Origin: Thermoplasmatales archaeon UBA582
GTDB lineage: Archaea > Thermoplasmatota > Thermoplasmata > Thermoplasmatales > Thermoplasmataceae
Length of the DNA stretch: 5,286 bases
Reading direction: 5' to 3'
Assembly: GCA_002502705.1 (NCBI GenBank)
Contig: DAQB01000043.1
Location: 18,231-23,516, forward strand
Position numbers and translations under genes: made by a program
Shown here: in pieces, positions 1-5,258 of the stretch
Layout: each line of letters opens with the position of its first letter
Position numbering within the stretch: the stretch's first letter is position 1
The notes under the pieces: generated by a model
What the model was told of the DNA's origin: nothing
Database searches by the model: none
The model's input: the letters and a program-made list of their open reading frames with translations, nothing else

Positions 1-2
1 TT

Positions 3-329
3 GACAGGGAAAAGGATGCGGTAAAATCTGGTGGAGAGTTCATACCAACCATCATCCTAGAGGACGCAATCAGCACATTCCCGGGGATTGGGGAAGTTGC
101 GGTTGTAGGCAGGAAAGATGAGAAATGGGGTGAAAGACCGGTCGCATTCGTAAGCGGTATAAAGGCAGTAGATAAGGATGCAATGAGGAATCATCTCATG
201 AAATATGTGGAAAGCGGAAGAATCGCCAAGTTCTGGATCCCTGATGATTTCATCGTTGTAGATCAGTTCGAGAAAACCGGAACAGGTAAGATCGATAAGA
301 AACCGCTTCGCGGGAAGCTTTCAAAATAA
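3..329 (+). CDS. AMP-forming acyl-CoA synthetase (fatty-acid CoA ligase type), C-terminal 108 residues, 5' partial
   Basis: This is the C-terminal part of an adenylate-forming enzyme that activates a carboxylic acid with ATP and transfers it to CoA in the cytoplasm. The open frame enters from the left edge and ends at TAA 327-329. Its first residues form the hinge motif DREKDAVKSGGEF (family form D-R-x-K-D-x-I-K-x-G-G-E-W), where the C-terminal subdomain swivels between the two half reactions. Next come EVAVVGRKDEKWGERPVAF, typical of the subdomain core, and KFWIPDDF. Near the end is TGTGKIDKKPLR, whose first Lys is the expected adenylation lysine. The K-F-W-(I/L)-P-D-D-F block with this ending is typical of the medium/long-chain fatty-acyl-CoA ligase (AlkK-like) group, so a fatty acid is the likely substrate, but specificity lies in the missing N-terminal part. 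One oddity is that the usual W-I-S-S after the GGE is F-I-P-T here. The family call is firm; the substrate is inferred. Confidence 0.93.
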   Translation, partial: DREKDAVKSGGEFIPTIILEDAISTFPGIGEVAVVGRKDEKWGERPVAFVSGIKAVDKDAMRNHLMKYVESGRIAKFWIPDDFIVVDQFEKTGTGKIDKKPLRGKLSK

Positions 330-425
330 AGTCACCTTCCGTTACCCGCTTACGCCCAAACAATCTTGGTCATAGCGATGCTGACAGATACCTTGCTTCG
401 TCTCTTTTGAGTCTGAAGGGGGTGG

Positions 426-1296
426 TTCTACTATCCATGGGATTTAAGAATGGGCGAGGATAATATCCACACATCACTGGATTCCATCATAGCAAAGAAG
501 TGCTAGATCGAGATCGGACTCATCATGGCAGATGGCATACCGATAAGTCATGAGGTCTGGCTTGGTAACACATTGGATTCAAAAACGCTCTGAATCAACG
601 ATCTCCGTACTGAACGGTCGGTTCAAGATCTGATCTTAGTAGCAGACAGGGCATTCGGAAGAAAAACCTCGCTGCAATATCTCGATAAGAACGAATTCAA
701 ATCTGCGGTATACGGGTGGGATCAGCCGTATTGCAACATACTCATGAATGCAAAAATCCCTGATGATGATTGCCTCAAACATCTGGGTCTCTACGCAAGG
801 TGGGTTGATGTCAATGGCCTATCGAGGAGCGAGGTAAAACGCACAAGAAACAGGAGAGCGACAGCTGTCTACAGCGACGAGGAGGAACTATCAATTGTGA
901 AATCCATCATATCCTCATGCAGGAAAGGTTCAGATCTGAACGATGCACCCGGAAAGCTCGGGTCATACACGAAGATCGATGGGAAAGAGATCATTCCGAA
1001 CAATCAAATCCTTCTTATAGATAAGGCCTGTCAACCACAGGAAGGAGGAGAGAATCGAGGCTCATGTGTTTGTGTGCGTTCTCCCACTTCTCATGGCAGG
1101 GCTGTTCGAGAAAGCTCTTGATGACAGCATGGCGATTGCAAGGATATCTGATACAATATCACAACTTGAAGCCATATCAGTAAGAACCAATGAGGTTACA
1201 ATATATCCACGCACAGAATCCGAGGATGCGGGAAATCCCATGGAAAAGATGAGGATTCCGTATCCAAAAGAGATACTTGGATACATGGAAATATAA
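426..1296 (+). pseudogene. Degraded IS1634/IS4-family transposase relic with two internal deletions
   Basis: These are remains of a DDE (RNase H-fold) transposase. From about 453 to 1020 the relic reads in one frame (codons starting at 639, 642, ...), interrupted by TAG 504-506 and TGA 591-593. Recognisable blocks are SLDSIIAKK (478-500), IGLIMADGIPISHEVWLGNT (513-572), VADRAFGRKTSLQYLDKN (639-692), GLYARWVDVNG and GSDLNDAPGKLGSYTKIDGKEI. From about 1024 the frame changes by +1 and gives NHRKEERIEAHVFVCVL and the true C terminus FEKALDDSMAIARISDT..., ending at TAA 1294-1296. The block carrying the first catalytic Asp should sit between AKK and IGLIM, and the block with the catalytic Glu (Y-x-x-x-x-x-I-E-x-A-F-R) should precede RPVNHRKEER. 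Both are absent, so only the middle Asp (codon 645-647) remains. The N-terminal part is missing or unrecognisable. The 5' limit is approximate, and I found no terminal inverted repeats. The family call rests on remembered block similarity. Confidence 0.8.
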
Positions 1297-1373
1297 TTAT
1301 AACAAAAACTCATCTAAACCCTTGATATTAGTGGTTCGAACGAGTGTCCTCCCACAGAGTCCCATCGAAAGTC

Positions 1374-1384
1374 AAGTTTAAAGA
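1374..1384 (+). promoter_or_regulatory. Probable archaeal TATA box (TTTAAA core, 1377-1382) for the alpha/beta hydrolase
   Basis: A TTTAAA core with A/G-rich sequence just upstream (CGAAAGTCAAG, BRE-like) lies about 50 bp before the TTG start. Archaeal initiation about 25 bp downstream of the box would fall near 1405, leaving a short leader that still includes the GAGG motif at 1420-1423. The assignment uses position and composition only. Confidence 0.45.
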
Positions 1385-1419
1385 ATCGCAAAACTAAAGT
1401 AAAATTATTGTAATCTAAC

Positions 1420-1423
1420 GAGG
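1420..1423 (+). promoter_or_regulatory. Shine-Dalgarno-like GAGG supporting a TTG start at 1430
   Basis: GAGG ends six bases before the TTG at 1430-1432, a good ribosome-binding distance. The next in-frame start, ATG 1466-1468, has no purine-rich motif close upstream. This favours TTG as the true start, adding twelve residues before the alternative Met. Confidence 0.5.
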
Positions 1424-1429
1424 CAATAA

Positions 1430-2086
1430 TTGAAACGGACAAATACTATCATCAGATATCATGCCATGATAAATGAATCCTACGTAGACGTTGGAGGACA
1501 TAATGTATTTTACAGATCATCCGTTTCACTGAACCGCAAGGGATCGCTGATGCTGCTTCACGGGAGAAACTTTACTTCAAAGGACTGGGTAGGAATCAAG
1601 GCATTTGAAATATTCTCCGCAATTGGATATGATGTGTATGCACCTGATTATCCCGGATTTGGGAATTCACAGAACAGCCCTGAGTATAAATTTTCAAGGG
1701 ATTTCAAGAACTCTTCAAGGTTTGTACTCGATTTCAGCAGAAAACTCGGACTGGTCGGTTTCACCCTTGTAGGACCCTCCATGGGAGGCGGCATCACCCT
1801 GAGGACGCTTGTTGATTATCCAGACATCGTCTCCTCCGCGGTTGTCATCGGAACTTCCGGTGTGGACCCAATGAAGGATGAACTTCCACGTGTTGGCGTT
1901 CCCATGCTCATACTCTGGGGAGAATTTGACGACGTCATAAAGAAGGATGATGGGATCCTCCTGAAAAACCTTGTAAAGAACTCAGAACTAAAGATTGTTC
2001 CGGGAGCGAAACACGCCGTCTATCTGGATAATCCATCATTTTTCTTTGACGAAATGAAGAAATTCTTGGAGCGACAGAAGAATTGA
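1430..2086 (+). CDS. Small alpha/beta-hydrolase fold protein (cap-less, ABHD14-like), 218 aa
   Basis: This is a complete serine-hydrolase-fold protein, predicted cytoplasmic, with no signal peptide or membrane segment. The fold landmarks appear in order. LLHGRNFTSKDW (42-53) supplies the oxyanion-hole HG, and APDYPGFGNS (71-80) is the strand-4 loop. GPSMGG (115-120) is the nucleophile elbow with Ser117. LILWGEFDDVI (160-170) carries the acidic residue, Asp167 or Asp168, and GAKHAVYLDNP (192-202) carries the catalytic His195. The triad is therefore intact. Only about 40 residues separate the nucleophile from the acid strand, so there is no room for a helical cap domain. In size and in the HG-x-x-F-(T/S)-S-x-x-W and AxHxxYLDxP motifs it resembles the ABHD14-type group. 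The substrate (ester, acyl group or lactone) cannot be read. The TTG start is chosen for its GAGG; Met13 at 1466 is the alternative. The gene is probably monocistronic, with transposase remains upstream and the facing methyltransferase gene downstream. Confidence 0.9.
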   Translation: MKRTNTIIRYHAMINESYVDVGGHNVFYRSSVSLNRKGSLMLLHGRNFTSKDWVGIKAFEIFSAIGYDVYAPDYPGFGNSQNSPEYKFSRDFKNSSRFVLDFSRKLGLVGFTLVGPSMGGGITLRTLVDYPDIVSSAVVIGTSGVDPMKDELPRVGVPMLILWGEFDDVIKKDDGILLKNLVKNSELKIVPGAKHAVYLDNPSFFFDEMKKFLERQKN

Positions 2087-2087
2087 C

Positions 2088-2294
2088 TGGGCATTTCAGG
2101 AACCTCTGGACATACTTCAATATCTCCTCATGTTCGATTTCATCCTTGGAATTCGGGGACTTTACAAGACATCCGGCATACTTCTGCATGACGTTTCCGC
2201 CAACCCCTTCTCGTCCACAAGTTACCAGTATTCTCCATGTTCCCCCAATCTGCATGCCCAGAATTATGAAGAGTTCAGGGGTTGTATGAAGTTG
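2088..2294 (-). pseudogene. Coding-like remnant of an unrecognised protein, truncated at both ends
   Basis: Read on the minus strand, this stretch is open and looks protein-like: PELFIILGMQIGG, then RILVTCGREGVGGNVMQKYA, then KDEIEHEEILKYVQRFLKCP. It has an alternating hydrophobic segment, a Gly-rich turn and a charged amphipathic C-terminal helix. The frame opens after a TAA at 2357-2355, but the first ~20 codons look non-coding. It then runs past 2088 into the antisense of the hydrolase, where the translation becomes Arg/Ser-rich shadow. No Shine-Dalgarno motif precedes the Met at 2255. I read it as the 3' half of a former minus-strand gene whose end was overwritten or frameshifted. The VTCGREGxGGN segment faintly recalls flavodoxin-fold reductases, but I do not claim that. 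It could be chance. Confidence 0.35.
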
Positions 2295-2314
2295 GAATCT
2301 AATATTAACTTGCG

Positions 2315-2330
2315 AATGAAAAAATGATCT
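2315..2330. repeat. 16-bp direct repeat, left copy
   Basis: AATGAAAAAATGATCT occurs here and, in the same orientation, at 5225-5240, 2910 bp away. Identity stops at both edges (G versus A on the left, G versus A on the right). The copies enclose the methyltransferase and HNH nuclease genes. The sequence is A-rich, so chance or a shared terminator signal is possible. Confidence 0.6.
2319..2324 (-). terminator. Oligo-T terminator for the methyltransferase gene
   Basis: On the minus strand this is a TTTTTT run about 40 nt past the methyltransferase stop (2367-2365). Archaeal RNA polymerase commonly terminates at such intrinsic oligo-T tracts without a hairpin. The T run lies inside the 16-bp repeat. 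Confidence 0.45.
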
Positions 2331-2364
2331 GGTAAGTTCATTGTAGTAGAAAATTTAAGTAGCC

Positions 2365-3681
2365 TTACGGTACTATCGTTTCCAGTAAAGCCCTGGCCTG
2401 GTTCAGACCCAAATACTTTCTGGTGTATCTGCTATTGTTTGTGTATTTGTAGGTAGTCATGAATTCACTGTCAGTCTTTTCTCTCAACCTGTTCAGTGTT
2501 TTGTTAAAATTGCCAATAACGAAATTCATCTGCTTCTCTGAGAGTCTTGGTTCGATAAACACCTGGATTGGATTTGTACGATATGTATTACCTTCAACGT
2601 AAACTCCGTCAGCATCATATACCTCTTTAATACTATACAGTCCCGCCTTACCGTTCTCGCTTCCTGTATCAACAGATCTCAAAAATACAGGGTTAGATCT
2701 TATTTTAGAATAAAGATTTTCATTGATGAAAAATTTTCTTTTCGTGTATTTTCCACCCTTATATTCTTTAGAATTTAAGAGAGTAACCGCGATCCACCCC
2801 GTGTTTCTATCAATCTCCTCTTTTTTTAGATAATAGTTGACATTCAGTAAATTCTTCCTTTTCTTTTGCACGTATTCATCGAAGTAAGAACCTGCGCGGT
2901 AGTCACTATCCTTCTTTAGGGTATAGATCCTTTTCCGGATAGATGCGTTTATCTTTAAGGCAGTAAATTTTATCGTATCTGATTCAAGGTTCGTCTTCTC
3001 AAAGAAGCATATAGCAACATTGGTTCCTGTATTTTCAAAAATACGTTTCTCGAATATAATTGCATCTTTTATATTATAAGATGAAAGAAGATTACGACGA
3101 ATCTGGTTTGAAACGGAGTGACCGAAAATGAAGTTTGAAGGGATTATGTAAATCATCTGACTGATGGAATTACGCAGATCGTTCATAAGTGCTATCTGGT
3201 AGAGGTCCTGCAGACCCTTGTTTTCACCAGTAAAATATCTTATGTTGCCGGGACGCTCTTTTTGCTTTGCTATGTAACCAATATACAGATACGGTGGGTT
3301 TGTTATGTGGAAAACTGGATTTGCTGTTCGCCTAAGTATGTCCGGGAACTCATCAAGAGTGTCCTTAGCTAATATATTGCTTTCGGCCAACTTTTCTGGA
3401 ATTCCGTAGCTAATTGCATTTTCTATGCTTTTTTTAACCATTTTTTCCTGAATATCAAAAAGATAGATGTGGCGGCTGAAGAATTCAGCCCTTTCAGCAA
3501 CAGGAATTCTTTCAAGAATGGGAAGTATGAGATTTCCTTCGCCTGAAAACAGGTCGATCCAAATGTATTCATATATCCTGCCTTCGATTTTCGGCATTAT
3601 GAATTCGGTGAATACACTGGAAGGAGTCAGATGTTCGCCAAGAGACCTTATTCTCTTTCGTTCAGCAGATCCGCTTAGCAT
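2365..3681 (-). CDS. DNA adenine-N6 methyltransferase, gamma-type, probable Type II modification enzyme, 438 aa
   Basis: This is predicted to transfer a methyl group from S-adenosylmethionine to the exocyclic amine of adenine in a specific DNA site, protecting host DNA from a partner nuclease. Motifs follow the gamma order. SLGEHLTPSSV (13-23) is the motif X-like G-x-x-x-T-P element, and IDLFSGEGN (42-50) is the SAM-binding motif I. An acidic Asp76 in YLFDIQEK ends strand 2 (motif II). NPPY (128-131) is catalytic motif IV, and NKGLQDLY (154-161) together with MIYIIPSNFIFG (176-187) follow as motifs V/VI. FENTGTNVAICFFEK closes the catalytic fold. The rest, from about residue 250 to 438, is rich in Lys, Tyr and Asn and should hold the target-recognition domain. 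It is full length, and start ATG 3681-3679 has a strong GGGAGGA upstream. GC is visibly lower than in the synthetase end, which suggests transfer. It is divergent from the HNH nuclease at 4301 and may pair with it. Recognition sequence unknown. Confidence 0.88.
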   Translation of the reverse strand: MLSGSAERKRIRSLGEHLTPSSVFTEFIMPKIEGRIYEYIWIDLFSGEGNLILPILERIPVAERAEFFSRHIYLFDIQEKMVKKSIENAISYGIPEKLAESNILAKDTLDEFPDILRRTANPVFHITNPPYLYIGYIAKQKERPGNIRYFTGENKGLQDLYQIALMNDLRNSISQMIYIIPSNFIFGHSVSNQIRRNLLSSYNIKDAIIFEKRIFENTGTNVAICFFEKTNLESDTIKFTALKINASIRKRIYTLKKDSDYRAGSYFDEYVQKKRKNLLNVNYYLKKEEIDRNTGWIAVTLLNSKEYKGGKYTKRKFFINENLYSKIRSNPVFLRSVDTGSENGKAGLYSIKEVYDADGVYVEGNTYRTNPIQVFIEPRLSEKQMNFVIGNFNKTLNRLREKTDSEFMTTYKYTNNSRYTRKYLGLNQARALLETIVP

Positions 3682-3685
3682 TTTA

Positions 3686-3692
3686 TCCTCCC
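3686..3692 (-). promoter_or_regulatory. Strong Shine-Dalgarno sequence (GGGAGGA) for the methyltransferase
   Basis: Read on the minus strand, TTTAGGGAGGATAAAATG places a near-perfect anti-16S match a few bases before the ATG at 3681-3679, which fixes that start. It is the clearest ribosome-binding site in the window. The HNH gene has no comparable site, so methyltransferase translation may exceed nuclease translation. Confidence 0.75.
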
Positions 3693-3701
3693 TAAATTAA
3701 T

Positions 3702-3940
3702 ATTGCTGTGGTTAAATGTTTCCATTATTTCAATTTATTAGCTGATTATTCTATTATCAGGACTCTCCAACAAAGAATGCTGCCAGGGGATATAAGGCGC
3801 ATTCAGGTGAAGGCCGGAAGGTTGATGTCATGAATATACCTGGGAAGTTGATGAACGTTTTTCATATCCTGATGCCAGAGATGCCCCATTCCCGGGCTTG
3901 AATATCTTTTCAGGGAAGGCCCACACACAGGTCTGGCTGA
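3702..3940. other. Intergenic stretch upstream of the methyltransferase, no gene identified
   Basis: The first ~60 bases are A/T-rich and should contain the methyltransferase promoter. On the minus strand AATAAATT (around 3733-3740) is a TATA-like candidate at a distance that leaves the Shine-Dalgarno sequence in the leader. Beyond about 3760 the DNA is more G/C-rich. It has one open plus-strand frame (3746-3901, stop TGA 3899-3901) with segments such as GYKAHSGEGRKVDVMN and HILMPEMPHSRA, but no good start or ribosome site and no family I recognise. It could be another relic. I saw no RNA gene or repeat. Confidence 0.3.
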
Positions 3941-4254
3941 TTACTTCTGGATCTCATTTAGGGCAATTTCTGTGATGTCTGATATCGTAGATTTGTTGTG
4001 AAATAATCCCCCGATAATCTCAGCCATCTTACTTGTTGATATTCCTTCTTCATACTGGATTCAACAAGATCGTCGATACCAATGGTTTGCTAGTTAGGTT
4101 CAAAAAGAGCGTTATAAAATTGGTTGCCACGATCTATTGGCACTGTAAGACCGCTGATCTTTCCAAATCTTGTGCCCCGATTGATTTTTATAGCATCCGT
4201 TTCTCTGTCCATGATTCTATTCGCGAAGTGTCTCTCATGACTATATTTTGGTCA
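3941..4254 (-). pseudogene. Remnant of an unrecognised minus-strand gene, broken by a stop and a frameshift
   Basis: On the minus strand, the frame starting after a TGA at 4257-4255 gives ...IMDRETDAIKINRG, TRFGKISGLTVPIDRGNQFYNALFEPN and then TAG at 4092-4090. In the same frame it continues TIGIDDLVESSMKKE to about 4050. A neighbouring frame then takes over as GISTSKMAEIIGGLFHNKS and TISDITEIALNEIQK, ending at TAA 3943-3941. Joined, these make about 100 protein-like residues: a Gly/Pro-containing hydrophobic core, a charged linker, and a C-terminal piece with helix-turn-helix-like spacing. That pattern fits a gene end damaged by one nonsense and one frameshift mutation. I do not recognise the family. 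It points toward the methyltransferase and sits in the gap between it and the HNH gene, so it may be a lost member of the same cassette. No upstream part is visible, because the HNH gene begins 46 bp away. Confidence 0.5.
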
Positions 4255-4255
4255 T
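4237..4255 (+). promoter_or_regulatory. TATA-like box within a short inverted repeat upstream of the HNH nuclease
   Basis: TATATTTT (4242-4249) lies about 55 bp before the ATG at 4301, a workable distance for an archaeal promoter with a leader of about 30 nt. It is bracketed by ATGAC (4237-4241) and GTCAT (4251-4255), an imperfectly spaced palindrome that could be an operator controlling nuclease expression. The arms are only 5 bp, so this is weak evidence. Confidence 0.3.
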
Positions 4256-4300
4256 AGATTTTCACACAATGTTCTGTATCCTTTCTGCAGGTTAATTACG

Positions 4301-5053
4301 ATGATTGATTTTTTAAAATTTCTCTCAATAGAAGGTGCTTTTAGTAGGTATACGATGTTAGAATGTATGAAAGTAGATTCATGCTATGGGAAATTCTTAG
4401 AGTTAATACCAATAATTCTGGAGAAAGAACCGATGGCCACACCAGAGTTGTATGAGTCAATAACAATTGCACTTCCAGAATGTATTACTGAAGAGAAATG
4501 TGCCCATGGAAATGATGGCAATGAAAGAAATGAGTATGAGTGGCAACATTCAGTCAGAAGGGCGCAATACGATCTGAAAAGTAAAGGGGTGATCGCACTT
4601 CTGGATCACGTCTGGTATAGACCAAAGAATCCAAGATCGAAAGATGAAGCAGAAGAAAAAGAAGGCGAGTTAATCTATGAAAAGATGGATCCTGTGAAGA
4701 TCAGAGAAGAGTTAAAATCGTTAACGCCAAAGGAAACTGATTGGGTAGATATAAACGGTACAAGGATAAAAAGAGATAACCTAACAATTGCAAGACTGAA
4801 GATTTTGAGGGGATTTAAATGTCAAATTTGTAATACAAGTATAGTGAAAAGAGACGGCAAATTCTATGCCGAAGGAGCACACATAAAACCTAAGAAAGAC
4901 GGTTTTCCTGAGACTCCAGATAACATTTTAATCTTGTGTCCAAACCACCATAAAGAATTTGACCTGGGAAAGAGAGATGTGCTTGAGCACAATTCAGAAT
5001 ACGTCAGGTTCCTATTAAATGGAAGGGAGTACAGAATAGGTTTGTCGGTTTGA
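4301..5053 (+). CDS. Mrr-N-like winged-helix + HNH_2 endonuclease, probable restriction enzyme, 250 aa
   Basis: This is predicted to cut DNA with a beta-beta-alpha-metal HNH active site. Residues ~30-108 resemble the Mrr N-terminal winged-helix domain used for DNA binding: FLELIPIILEKEPMATPELYE, then EWQHSVRRAQYDLKSKGVIA, then DHVWYRPK. A charged linker (110-140, Lys/Glu-rich) follows. The nuclease domain spans about 165-225: ILRGFKCQIC has Cys174 and Cys177, GAHIKPKKDG has catalytic His194, TPDNILILCPNHHKEFD has Asn208, Cys213, His216, His217 and Asp221, then LGKRD. All zinc-binding and catalytic HNH positions look present, so it should be active. Divergence from the methyltransferase suggests a Type II pair; a stand-alone methyl-directed nuclease is the alternative. 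The start is uncertain: ATG 4301 has only weak AGGT at 4289-4292, ATG 4355 has weak AGGT nearby, and ATG 4367 would also keep the domain intact. Its A/T-rich bias matches the methyltransferase. Confidence 0.87.
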   Translation: MIDFLKFLSIEGAFSRYTMLECMKVDSCYGKFLELIPIILEKEPMATPELYESITIALPECITEEKCAHGNDGNERNEYEWQHSVRRAQYDLKSKGVIALLDHVWYRPKNPRSKDEAEEKEGELIYEKMDPVKIREELKSLTPKETDWVDINGTRIKRDNLTIARLKILRGFKCQICNTSIVKRDGKFYAEGAHIKPKKDGFPETPDNILILCPNHHKEFDLGKRDVLEHNSEYVRFLLNGREYRIGLSV

Positions 5054-5163
5054 GATCAACGAATACCTTCCGCAGACTCTATTCGTCTTCTATGAAAGTT
5101 CAATGTAACATATGCAGAAGGTGCTGGGTTGGCTAAAATTACTGGGGCACAGATTTACAGAAA

Positions 5164-5170
5164 TATATAA
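5164..5170 (+). promoter_or_regulatory. Orphan TATA-like box (TATATAA)
   Basis: AAATATATAACGG is a good archaeal TATA match, but no gene follows. The only ATG nearby (5175) opens seven codons including the stop, and a purine motif GGAGG at 5185-5189 is followed by stops. It may be the leftover promoter of a gene removed at the tRNA boundary, drive a short RNA antisense to the tRNA, or be chance. Confidence 0.25.
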
Positions 5171-5224
5171 CGGCATGAAGTTTCGGAGGCAATAACTGCC
5201 GCTATTCGGGAGATGTTTTAGTGA

Positions 5225-5240
5225 AATGAAAAAATGATCT
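5225..5240. repeat. 16-bp direct repeat, right copy
   Basis: This is identical to 2315-2330 and in the same orientation. It lies 19 bp beyond the 3' end of the tRNA gene at the right edge, on the side where integrated elements usually sit. The tRNA 3' end itself is not part of the repeat, which argues against a classical tRNA attachment site. Confidence 0.6.
5229..5234 (-). terminator. Oligo-T terminator downstream of the tRNA gene
   Basis: On the minus strand this is TTTTTT about 25 nt past the tRNA discriminator base. The position and T6 tract fit archaeal intrinsic termination of a tRNA transcript. The tract is inside the 16-bp repeat. Confidence 0.45.
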
Positions 5241-5258
5241 AATTCTTACATATATTGA

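Noticed and set aside
330..425. Possible transposase N terminus or left inverted repeat
   Set aside because: No frame gives recognisable transposase blocks here, and I found no match to the inverse of the sequence after 1296.
1062..1313. Minus-strand open frame of 83 codons
   Set aside because: It is the antisense of the conserved C-terminal block of the transposase relic and has no ribosome site.
1333..1341. GGTTCGAAC, a string like a tRNA T loop
   Set aside because: The flanking bases do not form a T stem or an acceptor strand on either side; it is just a TTCGAA-centred palindrome.
1420..1429. GAGGCAATAA shared by the hydrolase start and 5186-5195
   Set aside because: A ten-base match is weak; the second site has no matching start codon and its TATA box is too close, so it is not evidence for a duplicated 5' region.
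1935..2087. Extension of the minus-strand remnant under the hydrolase gene
   Set aside because: The Arg/Ser-rich sequence is antisense of a conserved hydrolase segment, including the catalytic His region, so it cannot be read as an independent conserved domain.
2083..2327. Two overlapping plus-strand frames after the hydrolase
   Set aside because: Their translations are Pro/Ser/Cys-rich with no family features; the minus strand here reads more like protein.
3467..3700. Plus-strand frame of 77 codons inside the methyltransferase
   Set aside because: It is antisense to SAM-binding motif I and the start region of the methyltransferase.
4033..4257. Plus-strand open frame of 74 codons
   Set aside because: It overlaps the better minus-strand coding remnant, has no Shine-Dalgarno motif, and its translation is Ile/Phe/Ser-rich shadow.
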